Source: Tumebacillus algifaecis (lineage in GTDB: Bacteria; Bacillota; Bacilli; Tumebacillales; Tumebacillaceae). From it: 64,000 nt of DNA. Of this stretch, positions 17,395 to 26,100 are shown one piece after another. The notes under the pieces were generated by a model that was given only the letters and a program-made list of their open reading frames with translations, did not search any database and was not told the origin of the DNA. The translations under genes and the position numbers were made by a program. How positions within the stretch are numbered: position 1 is the stretch's first letter; the number at the start of each line of letters is the position of its first letter. The DNA lies in NCBI RefSeq assembly GCF_002243515.1, contig NZ_CP022657.1, forward strand, positions 1,417,001-1,481,000, in the 5' to 3' direction.

Positions 17395-19161
17395 ATGCTA
17401 GTGGAATTATCTCAAAATTGGAACTTAGATGACATCTTTACCGGCGGTAAGGACTCGGATGAACTGGCCTTGGAAATAAAGAGCCTTCACCATTTATTGT
17501 CCGAGATGACCGTCGTTTCTCAAGATCTCACACAATTGAAAGCGTTGATTTTAACCTTGCAGGATTTGGGAAGTCGATTGGCGGAATGTGAGATGTTTGT
17601 GTTCTGCCTGGCTTGTGAGCGGCGCGGGGATACGCACGTGCAAGCCCTTCAAGTGCAGGTCGCTGAATTGCGTGCCAAACAGAATGCGCTCTTGATCCGC
17701 TTGGAGCAGGTACTGGCCGTGCTGCCGCAAAGTGAATGGGATGAACTGTTGAACACTGAAGAGCTCAGCTCGATCAGGCTCTATCTTGACGAGCGTCGAG
17801 AGCGCGTGCTGGTGCGCTTGAGCGGGGAGCAGGAACTGCTGGTCAACGAACTAGCGGCCGATGGTTATCACGCCTGGGCGAGCTTATATCGCAAGCTTCA
17901 AGATCAGCTTCGCGTGCCAGTTGAACTAGACGGTGAGCGGCAAGAGCTCACCGCGGGCCAGATCTGGGGGATGCTCAGCCACAGAGATCGCCATGTCCGC
18001 GCACACGTGTTAGATGCTTTAGAAGTAAAGCTGAAAGCGGAAGAAGAGCTGTTCGCCGCGGCGCTCAACCATCTCGCTGGATTCCGTCTCGCCTTATATA
18101 GCCGTCGCGGGTGGGACTCGGTGCTGGAGGAGCCTTTGTTCAACAATCGGCTGTCCCAAGCGACACTTGATGCGATGTTCGGGGTTGTCGAGCAAAACCG
18201 CAAGCGGCTGACTCCCTTTTTGAAGCGCAAAGGAGAGCTGCTCGGGTTGGAGGATCTGATCATGCCGGACAGCGGCGCTCCCTTCTCCGAGACAACATCA
18301 GATATGCCATTCAATCGGGCGGCAGTACTGATCGTCGAACAATTCCGCGCGTTCTCGCCGCAGATGGCCGAATTTGCCGAAACCTGTTTTCGAAACGGGT
18401 GGGTGGATGCAGAAGAGCGCCCAGACAAAGGGGCGGGGGGATTTTGCGTCCCGTTTTTCCGCCGCGAACAGTCGCGCGTGTTCATGAATTATCGCGGACG
18501 GGCGTCCGACATGCTTGTTCTCGCGCATGAACTGGGTCACGGTTATCATAATCATGTACTGAATGGGCTGCCCTATTTTGCGCAAGAATATCCGATGTCG
18601 TTAGCCGAGACGGCGTCCACTTTTGCCGAGTTGATCGTGATGGATTCAGCGATCGAAGGGGCGGAGTCTCTGGAGATTCAGGCTGCTTTGCTCGCCGATA
18701 AGCTAGGACGGGGCATCCTGTTGGTGCTGGGCGTGTACGGTGCATATCAGTTTGAGCGTGCCTTTTATGAGGAGCGCAAAAATGGCATCGTGCAGGCAGC
18801 GCGACTGTCGGAGCTGATGGCCGAGTCACAGCGCCATGCACATGACGGAGTATATGACCGCTATCATCCGTATCAGTGGATCTTACAGCCCCATTTCTAT
18901 ATGACAGACAACCCGTTTTACAACTTCCCGTACACGTTTGGCTATCTGTTTTCCATGGGGCTCTACGCACAAGCGAAAAGGGTGGGCGCAGGCGAGTTTG
19001 CCAAAAAGTATCAGCAATTGCTCGGCGATACGGGCCGCATGACGGCCGAGCAATTGGCGCAGACACATCTTGGTGTTGACTTGACCAAGGTAGAGTTTTG
19101 GCAAGGGGCGGTTGACCTGTTGGCGGCAGATGTGGAACAGTTTTTGCACCTTACGAATTAG
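17395..19161 (+). CDS. M3-family oligoendopeptidase (PepF-like zinc peptidase)
   Basis: 588 residues, the usual length of M3 oligoendopeptidases. The zinc site HELGH lies in VLAHELGHGYHNH, and the third ligand is the Glu in SLAETASTFAE, as in thimet oligopeptidase/PepF. A long helical N-terminal half and YHPYQWILQPHFY near the C-terminus also fit. These are cytoplasmic enzymes that cut short peptides. The start is the ATG of MLVELSQ, 8 bases after AAGAAGGGG. The gene stands alone with a terminator right after it. Confidence 0.92.
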   Translation: MLVELSQNWNLDDIFTGGKDSDELALEIKSLHHLLSEMTVVSQDLTQLKALILTLQDLGSRLAECEMFVFCLACERRGDTHVQALQVQVAELRAKQNALLIRLEQVLAVLPQSEWDELLNTEELSSIRLYLDERRERVLVRLSGEQELLVNELAADGYHAWASLYRKLQDQLRVPVELDGERQELTAGQIWGMLSHRDRHVRAHVLDALEVKLKAEEELFAAALNHLAGFRLALYSRRGWDSVLEEPLFNNRLSQATLDAMFGVVEQNRKRLTPFLKRKGELLGLEDLIMPDSGAPFSETTSDMPFNRAAVLIVEQFRAFSPQMAEFAETCFRNGWVDAEERPDKGAGGFCVPFFRREQSRVFMNYRGRASDMLVLAHELGHGYHNHVLNGLPYFAQEYPMSLAETASTFAELIVMDSAIEGAESLEIQAALLADKLGRGILLVLGVYGAYQFERAFYEERKNGIVQAARLSELMAESQRHAHDGVYDRYHPYQWILQPHFYMTDNPFYNFPYTFGYLFSMGLYAQAKRVGAGEFAKKYQQLLGDTGRMTAEQLAQTHLGVDLTKVEFWQGAVDLLAADVEQFLHLTN

Positions 19162-19163
19162 AA

Positions 19164-19192
19164 AAGTCAGCCGGCTCGCCGGTTGACTTCTT
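19164..19192 (+). terminator. Terminator after the M3 peptidase gene
   Basis: A hairpin AAGTCAGCCGG / CCGGTTGACTT with one G-T pair and a small loop is followed by CTTCATTTC, a weak T run. It starts 3 bases after the stop. The 200 bases that follow, up to 19409, hold nothing I can name. Confidence 0.65.
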
Positions 19193-19409
19193 CATTTCGA
19201 GTATGAGATGAGTGGAACCGCATCAACAGCATTCATCGTTTTGCTGAAGGATACATTCAATCTTATGGAACTCCTCCTTCGTATTTGCATGGTGCTATCT
19301 TGATATGGATCACAGGTTTCATCCTAATAAAACAACCGAAAAGCGATGCTTGTCCGCCGCTCTTTGGCAGGGTATGATGAGAGAAAATGGTGAAGTTGGG
19401 TGATGGAGG

Positions 19410-20177
19410 ATGGCTTATTCGACGGAGACGCATTTGCAATTTATGATGAAAATTGGCCAGCAAAAGCCGGAGAGCATCATCAATCGGGAGACTGTCTGCC
19501 CCTTTTGCGACCGGGAGTCGCTGACCGACATTTTGGCGGAAGACGCACCGATGCTGTTGCTCAAGAACAAATATCCGGTGCTGCAAGATACGCTTCAGAC
19601 CGTGCTGATCGAAACGGATGAGTGCCTCTCCGAACTATCGACCTACAAGCGTGAACATCTGCACCGCTTGATGCGCTTCGCTGTGCGGGAATGGGAACGT
19701 CTGGAGGAGAGTGGCGATTACCGCTCGGTGGTGATGTTCAAAAGTCATGGCCCGCATTCGGGCGGAACGATTCGTCATCCACACATGCAGATCGTCGGTT
19801 TGAAGAAGGTTGATTATCTGGAGCATGTCAGCCAAGATCAGTTTGAGGGAATCCGGATTGCAGCCGAACCGGGTGTCGAACTGAACATCTCGACGAAGCC
19901 GAAGGTCGGGTTTTATGAATTGAACGTGCTGTTGTCAGACCGCGAGCAGATCGACACGATGTCCGACTATATCCAGACGGCCGCTCATTATCTGATGCAT
20001 CATTTCCATAAGTCCTGCACATCGTACAACCTGTTTTTCTATCGGCTGAACGGGCAGATCGCCGTCAAGATCATGCCGCGCTTTGTGGCCTCCCCCATCT
20101 TTATCGGCTTTGCGATTCCGCAGGTGGCCGATCGGATCGACGATGTGGTAGACGAGATCAAAAGGTTGTATTTTTAA
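19410..20177 (+). CDS. DUF4931 protein (GalT/HIT-like)
   Basis: 255 residues. Features typical of DUF4931: a paired-Cys motif CPFCDRESL near 30, an HPHMQI motif (IRHPHMQIVG) resembling the nucleotide-binding HxHxQ of galactose-1-phosphate uridylyltransferases, and a second half with YNLFFYRLNG and MPRFVASP. The fold suggests a nucleotide-transfer or hydrolase activity; the real reaction is unknown to me. The ATG directly abuts GGAGG with no spacer, which is odd. A TTG eight codons in has GGAG at a normal distance and may be the true start, still leaving the HLxF-IGxxKP region mostly intact. Confidence 0.83.
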   Translation: MAYSTETHLQFMMKIGQQKPESIINRETVCPFCDRESLTDILAEDAPMLLLKNKYPVLQDTLQTVLIETDECLSELSTYKREHLHRLMRFAVREWERLEESGDYRSVVMFKSHGPHSGGTIRHPHMQIVGLKKVDYLEHVSQDQFEGIRIAAEPGVELNISTKPKVGFYELNVLLSDREQIDTMSDYIQTAAHYLMHHFHKSCTSYNLFFYRLNGQIAVKIMPRFVASPIFIGFAIPQVADRIDDVVDEIKRLYF

Positions 20178-20207
20178 GGGAAAAAGCACCATGCACGTGT
20201 GACCATC

Positions 20208-20232
20208 GCCCCGGCAAGCAGCCGGGCTTTTT
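20208..20232 (+). terminator. Terminator after the DUF4931 gene
   Basis: CCCGGC (20210-20215) pairs with GCCGGG (20221-20226) across AAGCA, followed by C and six T. It lies 33 bases after the stop. Confidence 0.82.
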
Positions 20233-20357
20233 TGTTATCGGCCCACCTTTTGATTACTTGAACAGTGTCTTAGTTTGCCATGAATCAGGATTGGTTTTCG
20301 TTACATGCTAGCAAGCTCGACCGAAATCGCGACAGACATCTGAATAGAAATGAAAAT

Positions 20358-20409
20358 CCCTCTTGCTTGAGCAGAAAGGAGATTGCTTCCTGCTGTTTAG
20401 CCAAGAGGG
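20358..20409 (-). terminator. Possible terminator of the DUF418 gene
   Basis: CCCTCTTG (20358-20365) pairs with CAAGAGGG (20402-20409) around an imperfect inner stem, just past the stop of the leftward DUF418 gene. Read leftward it is followed by ATTTTCATTTC, a poor T run, so terminator function is uncertain. Confidence 0.38.
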
Positions 20410-20436
20410 ACGAAGCGGTTTGTTTTCATGTTGTGC

Positions 20437-21681
20437 TTACGAGTTGGTTTGGTGGGGTCGTTCCAAACGCATCGGTTGCAGTTCGCCATAGGTGAGCGAC
20501 CGCCAGAGCCACTCGACAGGGCCGTAGCGGAAGTAGCGCAGCCAAACGATCGAGCCGACCATCAACAGTGGGTAGATCAAGCAGGCGAGCAACAGACCTT
20601 TGGCCGGGCCGACTTTGTTGAACAGCCCAAAGCCATATGAATAGAAGATCGTCGTGCAGATCAGCGAGGAAGCCAGGTAGTTCGAGATCGCCATCCGACC
20701 GACCGCTGCCAGCGGCGCCAACTTGACTCGCACCGACTGAATTTGTAGCAGTTGGAGCAGTGAGGTGACATAAAAGAGGCAAAGGGCCGGATCAAAGAGC
20801 GAGATGATCCATTGGCCGTACAGGTAGCGGAAGGAATGGAGATTCGTGGTGTAGAGTTCCGCTTTGATGGAGTAGGAGAGCAGGGCGACGATCAAGGAAC
20901 CGATCCAGACGGAGCGGATCAGCCGCATGTTGCTCGCAACATCGTGGAAGATGCGCTTTTTCGCCACATAGACTCCCAACAAGAACATGGCGAAGACGAT
21001 CGGAAACAGCGCCCAGAAGGTACCGTACTGATAGACGAAATCGGTGAGGCGCTGTACAATCTGTTCACCATAGCTACCGGATGAAAAGACGTAGTTCGCT
21101 TGTTCGAGCAGACCAGATGGATCGAACAATTGGGTGCCAAGTCCTGACGCTTTATAAAGCGGAATGGTGATCTTTTGGTAGGCGTCAAAATAGGTCAGCA
21201 CCGGTCTCAGCAGCAGAAAGAAACACGAGGACAGCAACACGAACCACGGTCGGGCCCGTTCGAACAGGACGAGGAGAAAGGCAAGCACCGCGTATTCGAA
21301 TAAAATGTCACCCGACCAGATGAAGAAGGCATGAAGGATGCCAAAGAATAGCAAGATGGTGACTCGGCGCAAAAACAGACGCAATCCACGCTTTCCTTTT
21401 TGACGGGCCCGCTCCAGAAAGATCATCATGCCGATCCCAAATAAAAAGGAAAACATCGTATAAAATTTGCCGGCTGCAAACAGGTCGATCAACAGCTTGG
21501 CCAGCTTGTCCCCTTCATCAGGCCAGAGCGTGATCCGATTTCGTAACAGATAGACATAGGCACTGGAAAAGAACTGCATATTTACGATCAGGATTCCGAA
21601 GATAGCAAATCCGCGGATCACATCAAGTTCCAGCGTTCGCTGTTCAGGTTGAATCGGATTGATTGTTGACTGTTCGATCAT
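20437..21681 (-). CDS. DUF418-family multi-pass membrane protein (YeiB-like)
   Basis: 414 residues with about ten hydrophobic segments. The start matches the family: after a short polar lead comes RTLELDVIRGFAIFGILIVNM, with the conserved D-x-x-RG-x-A-x-x-GI-x-x-x-N pattern, then KFYTMFSFLFGIG and RRVTILLFFGILHA. The C-terminal third (LAAVGRMAISNYLASSLI, then GPVEWLWRSLTYGE) is the DUF418 domain proper. These proteins sit in the cytoplasmic membrane, and an acyltransferase or transport role has been suggested for relatives. There is no obvious link to the NRPS genes, although it directly borders block 2 on the opposite strand. Confidence 0.88.
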   Translation of the reverse strand: MIEQSTINPIQPEQRTLELDVIRGFAIFGILIVNMQFFSSAYVYLLRNRITLWPDEGDKLAKLLIDLFAAGKFYTMFSFLFGIGMMIFLERARQKGKRGLRLFLRRVTILLFFGILHAFFIWSGDILFEYAVLAFLLVLFERARPWFVLLSSCFFLLLRPVLTYFDAYQKITIPLYKASGLGTQLFDPSGLLEQANYVFSSGSYGEQIVQRLTDFVYQYGTFWALFPIVFAMFLLGVYVAKKRIFHDVASNMRLIRSVWIGSLIVALLSYSIKAELYTTNLHSFRYLYGQWIISLFDPALCLFYVTSLLQLLQIQSVRVKLAPLAAVGRMAISNYLASSLICTTIFYSYGFGLFNKVGPAKGLLLACLIYPLLMVGSIVWLRYFRYGPVEWLWRSLTYGELQPMRLERPHQTNS

Positions 21682-21948
21682 AGCTGAGGTTCCCCTTTCG
21701 ATGGTTATAGTCGGAAAATTTTCACGAAATGTTTCAGAAATGACAAAAGTTGAAAAAATATTAGGTACATTTTTCTGTTTTCTACTTTACAGGAAGAATT
21801 ATGTTGTAATATATATGAGTAAGAATATTTTTTTTTGGCAGGCAATAATGAAATTTAGAAAAATGAACAGTGAATGATAATCAATAAATATATTCGGAAC
21901 TGAAGTAACGGATTAGGAGTGAACCAAGTCGGCTAGCGGAGGTGGAAC
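21682..21948. promoter_or_regulatory. AT-rich divergent control region
   Basis: This spacer lies between the leftward DUF418 gene and the rightward kinase gene and is much richer in A+T than its surroundings. Rightward, TTTACA (21786-21791) is followed at 15 bases by TAATAT (21807-21812), a suboptimal spacing. A run of nine to ten T lies at about 21828. A TGATAAT near 21875 recalls half of a Fur box, but the other half is poor. No reading frame here looks real. Confidence 0.3.
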
Positions 21949-22896
21949 ATGCAGGAGACGCGTTTTAAAGACTCGACGAATGGGAAAACGAACGCTTATT
22001 CGAAAGCGGGCTACGGTTTGGCAATCTGTCATCACGGCGAGATTTTGCAAGGGAAGTTTTACGATCGTGACGGTACCCTGCGGCGCGGGCTGGTCACGCT
22101 GCCATGTGACCGCTATCAAGCCGGGGCACATTTTGTTCCGGATGGCAGCGGGATGCTGACCGTCGAACCGGCTTTTAAGAAAAAAGCGTTGCGGGCGGTG
22201 CGCGTGACGCTCGATCATTTGAAAGAATTGAAAGTCGGTGGTCGCTTGATCGTAGACAGCGATATTCCGGAAGGTTGGGGCTTAGGCTCGTCAACGGGTG
22301 ACGTTGTCGCAGCGATCATGGCGGTGGCTGATGCGTTGGAGATCGAACTGACGGAGGAGCACGTTGGAGCGTTGGCAGTCGAATCGGAGACGGCGGCCGA
22401 TTCGATCATGTTTATCGACCGAGCGGTGCTGTTTGCACAGCGCGACGGCTTGGTGATCGAAGATTTTGGCGGGCAGTTTCCGTCGTTTGAGGTGCTCGGA
22501 TTTAATACGGAGCCGAACAGCAATGGGGTGGATACGCTTGCCTTCGAACCAGCTAACTACAACATGCACGAGATTGACCGCTTTGTAAAGCTGCGCGACA
22601 TCATGCGCCAAGCTGTGCAATTGCAAGATGCCAAGCTGCTCGGACAGGTCGCGACAGAAAGCTCAGAAATTAACCAGTTCTATCTGCCTAAGCTTCGATT
22701 TGATGATATGCAAAAGTTGGCACAAGAAATCGATTCGGTCGGGTTGCAGATGGCGCACAGCGGCACGGTCGGCGGGTTTATCTTTGATCCTGGCACAGCG
22801 TTGCTCGATGAAAAGATGGCCGAAGCGAGCGCCAAACTAATCGAATGGGGCTTTGAGATCACCTGTCGTTTTCAGGTGGGCGAGTCTAAAAAATAA
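21949..22896 (+). CDS. GHMP kinase, PduX-like (candidate L-threonine kinase)
   Basis: 315 residues of the GHMP small-molecule kinase superfamily. The N-terminal HGEILQG resembles the GE(L/I)(L/I)QG of PduX, the ATP loop is PEGWGLGSSTGD (104-118), and the C-terminal AHSGTVGGFIFD is the third GHMP motif. Length is close to PduX (about 300). PduX makes O-phospho-L-threonine for the cobalamin side chain; no cobalamin gene is visible here. Instead the gene is followed, after a terminator, by a synthetase line with a threonine-coded module (gene at 38003), so a role in supplying or altering threonine for the peptide is possible but unproven. A GGAGGTGG site precedes the ATG. Other GHMP substrates (sugars, homoserine) cannot be excluded. 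Confidence 0.75.
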   Translation: MQETRFKDSTNGKTNAYSKAGYGLAICHHGEILQGKFYDRDGTLRRGLVTLPCDRYQAGAHFVPDGSGMLTVEPAFKKKALRAVRVTLDHLKELKVGGRLIVDSDIPEGWGLGSSTGDVVAAIMAVADALEIELTEEHVGALAVESETAADSIMFIDRAVLFAQRDGLVIEDFGGQFPSFEVLGFNTEPNSNGVDTLAFEPANYNMHEIDRFVKLRDIMRQAVQLQDAKLLGQVATESSEINQFYLPKLRFDDMQKLAQEIDSVGLQMAHSGTVGGFIFDPGTALLDEKMAEASAKLIEWGFEITCRFQVGESKK

Positions 22897-22908
22897 TTTA
22901 TTCACGAA

Positions 22909-22944
22909 AGCGGGTACAGTCTTTGGACTGGGCCCGCTCTTTGA
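22909..22944 (+). terminator. Terminator after the GHMP kinase gene
   Basis: AGCGGG (22909-22914) pairs with CCCGCT (22933-22938) and CAGTC with GACTG inside, with a TTTG loop, followed by CTTTGATTTTTC. It separates the kinase from the NRPS operon, so the two are separate transcripts unless read-through occurs. Confidence 0.75.
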
Positions 22945-22987
22945 TTTTTCGTGATGTTGAAGTGTTCAAATGAGAACGAAGTGTTAA

Positions 22988-23016
22988 TTGATATGCGCCA
23001 CGAGGTGTGCTACAAT
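22988..23016 (+). promoter_or_regulatory. Sigma-A promoter of NRPS/PKS block 2
   Basis: TTGATA (22988-22993), a 17-base spacer, then TACAAT (23011-23016) preceded by TGTGC, a near-consensus sigma-A promoter. Transcription would begin around 23023 and give a leader of about 140 bases before the ATG at 23165. It would drive about 33 kb of coding sequence, with no terminator seen before 56054. Confidence 0.72.
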
Positions 23017-23100
23017 TCTGTTATTTAATAAGGGTTTTACCGATCTAAAGAATTCAAAATCAACGAATTATGTTTTCACTAAAAGTACAATCCCGATTGT

Positions 23101-23123
23101 CAGGATCGGTACTGATAATCCTG
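23101..23123 (+). other. Small hairpin in the 5' leader of block 2
   Basis: CAGGAT (23101-23106) and ATCCTG (23118-23123) can pair within the leader between promoter and first gene. No T run follows, so it is not a terminator; it could affect mRNA stability or bind a regulator, or be chance. Confidence 0.25.
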
Positions 23124-23164
23124 CTTGACGGTTGATCACTTCGATTGAAAGAGGGTGGTTTAAA

Positions 23165-26100
23165 ATGTTTTCCTTTGTTGAACTCTCTCAATTCTCTTTC
23201 TTTCCTCTTCCTTCCATTCTCCGCATGACCCTTCCTATGACGATGCTCCTCAAGGGGGCTCTCCATGTCGAATGTTTACAGAGCAATTTGCGAAAGGTTG
23301 GTTTGCGCTTGCAGTTGATCGCGGATCAACATTGGGAACTGCGGACGCTAAACCTTCAAGGTTTGCCAGACAATCAACAAGAAGCACGGTTGCGTGAAGC
23401 GATCGATGAGATCGGCACGCAGCAAAAGAGTTTGCAGGCGATTTTGTGTACATTGGGCAAGGAGGAGCACCTGCTCTGCTTGCTGGTGCCAATCGATGCG
23501 TATGAGGACTTGCAGGACCTGCTGTTGGCAGTGGCTGCGGGCTATGAACAGGAGCTTGCGGGAGCAGGTTCTACGGCGATGACCGCAGCGTGGAAAGCGA
23601 GTTTGGACGGTCCTTGGCTGTCCGAAGCAGAGCGTGAAAAGGTGTTGTTTACGTGGAACGAGACCGGTACCGCCTATCCGCGTGAGCAGTCGATTCAGGA
23701 GCTATTCGAAGAGCAGGCTACGCGCACGCCAGATGCAGTGGCGGTAGTCGATGCGGGCGAGCAGTTGACCTATCGCCAATTAAACGAGCGGGCGAACCGG
23801 GTGGCACAAGCGCTGTGTGTGCCCGGGGTCGGGCCCGATGTGCTCGTCGCCATCTGCGTGGAGCGCTCGGTGGAGATGATCGTAGGAATGCTTGGCATCT
23901 TGAAGGCTGGCGGGGCTTACGTACCGCTCGATCCAGCCTATCCTAAGGAGCGTTTGGCTTACATGTTGTCCGACACGGAGACGACGGTGTTGCTGACACA
24001 GCGCCAGATCGCTCAGGTCTTCCCGGCACATGATGCGGTCGTGCTCTGTTTGGAAGACTTGGCAGGTCAAGTTGCAGAAAATCCGCCTTGTCGGGCCACC
24101 GCAGAGTCGCTCGCCTATGTGATGTACACGTCAGGCTCGACGGGACGACCGAAAGGGGTGGCCGTTCCACAGCGCGGCGTAGTGCGCTTGGTCCGCGATA
24201 CCAATTATCTGCAGTTCGGGCCACAGGAAGTGTTTTTGCAAGCGGCGGCGGTGTCGTTCGATGCGGCAACGCTGGAGATTTGGGGGGCCTTGCTGAACGG
24301 TGCGCGGGTTGTGCTGATGCCAAGCGGGGCGTTGTCCTTGGAAGAGTTGGGACGAGTCGTTCGCGAGCAAGCTGTGACCGTGCTGTGGTTGACAGCCGGT
24401 TTGTTCCATCAGATGGTGGAGCACCGTTTGCCAGATTTGCGCGGTGTCCGCTATCTGTTGGCGGGCGGCGATGTTCTCTCGGTGCCGCATGTGCAAAAGG
24501 TGTTGCGGGAACTGGACGGAATCGTCTTGCTCAACGGGTATGGTCCGACCGAAAACACGACGTTCACTTGCTGTTATCCGATGCGCAAGGCGGAAGATGT
24601 CGGGACCTCGGTGCCAATCGGACGCCCGATCAGCAACACGACGGTGTATCTGCTCGACAAAAGGATGCAACCAGTTCCTGTTGGTGTGCCGGGCGAGCTT
24701 TATACGGGCGGTGACGGGTTGGCTCGCGGCTATTGGCGCAACGAGCAGTTGACGGCAGACGCGTTTGTCGCGCACCCGTTCGTGCCAAGCGATCGATTGT
24801 ATAAGACGGGTGATCTCGCGCGCTATCTGCCGGATGGGCAGATCGAATTTTTAGGCCGGATCGACAGTCAAGTGAAGATTCGTGGGTTTCGGATTGAGAC
24901 GGGCGAGATCGAGACGGCGATGTTTCAGCATCCGGCGGTTCGCAGTTGTGCGATCTTTGCGCGTGAGGATGTACCGGGTGTGAAGCGTTTGGTCGCCTAT
25001 GTGGTGCTAAGCGGGCAGGAGCAGGTAAGCATCGCCGAGTGGCGGGCATTTTTGGCAGAGCGGCTCCCCGAGTATATGATTCCGGCGGTGTTTGTGCAGA
25101 TCGACGCTCTGCCGCTGACCGCAAACGGCAAGGTCGATAAAAAAGCGCTCCCTGCGCCGACAGCTGGCCGTCCTGAACTCCGTGCGGACTATGTGGCCCC
25201 GCGCGTTGAGACGGAGGTGCTGATCGCCAGGATCTGGGGGCAGATGTTAGGGATTGCAGAGATCGGCATTTACGACGACTTCTATGAATTAGGTGGAGAT
25301 TCGCTGTTGGCGACTCAGATTTTGTCCCGTGTCCGTGCGGCGCTAGGCGTGGAGTTGTCGCTTGCCGATGTGCTGGAAGCACAGACGGTCGCGCGGCTTG
25401 CCGAAACTGTCACACGGAGCCAGACGGCCGACAGTGCCCGACTACATTCGGCGGGTGATGAACCGAATGTATCCAATGGGAGCGAGATCGGGAGTGCTAC
25501 TGGTCAGAACGCTGGTCGATCAGCAAATGCCGAACACAGCGTTGAGGGTCGGACTGAACTTCCGAACCGCGAGTTGAGGCCGATCCCGCACAGAGCGGGG
25601 GAAGCCCTTGCTCCCGTCTCTTTTGCGCAGCAGCGGTTGTGGTTCCTCGATCGATTGGAGCCGGGGAGTGCGCTGTATAATTTACCGCTGGCGTTGCGGC
25701 TTCGCGGGGAGTTGAATGTGACAGCGCTGGAGCAAGCGTTGTCAGAAGTGGTGCGGAGGCATGAGGCACTGCGCACAGTGTTTGTGGATTTGGCTGGGCA
25801 GGCGATGCAAGTCGTTGCGGCGGCAAAGTCTGTTGAATTGAGAAAATGTGTGACTTGGGACGACCTGCGAAACGAGGCGGCGGAACCGTTTGATCTGGAG
25901 CGAGGCCCGCTTATTCGGGCACAGCTGTTGCGTGTCGCAGAAGCAGATCATGTGCTTTTGCTCAACATGCATCACATCGTCTCGGACGGATGGTCGCTTG
26001 AAGTGTTGCGCAGGGAGTTTGCGGCGCTTTACACCGCGTTTGTCGAGGGACAAGCTTCACCGCTCCCAGAACTGCCAGTGCAATATGGCGACTATGCCAG

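Noticed and set aside
19200-19409. Small gene or RNA between the M3 peptidase and DUF4931 genes
   Set aside because: No frame with a start signal, no strong hairpin and no recognised RNA motif; it seems to be plain spacer with the promoter of the next gene.
21870-21900. Fur box in front of the GHMP kinase gene
   Set aside because: Only one half (TGATAAT) is good; the second half has too many mismatches for a 7-1-7 or 19-bp Fur site, and no siderophore-type chemistry is evident.
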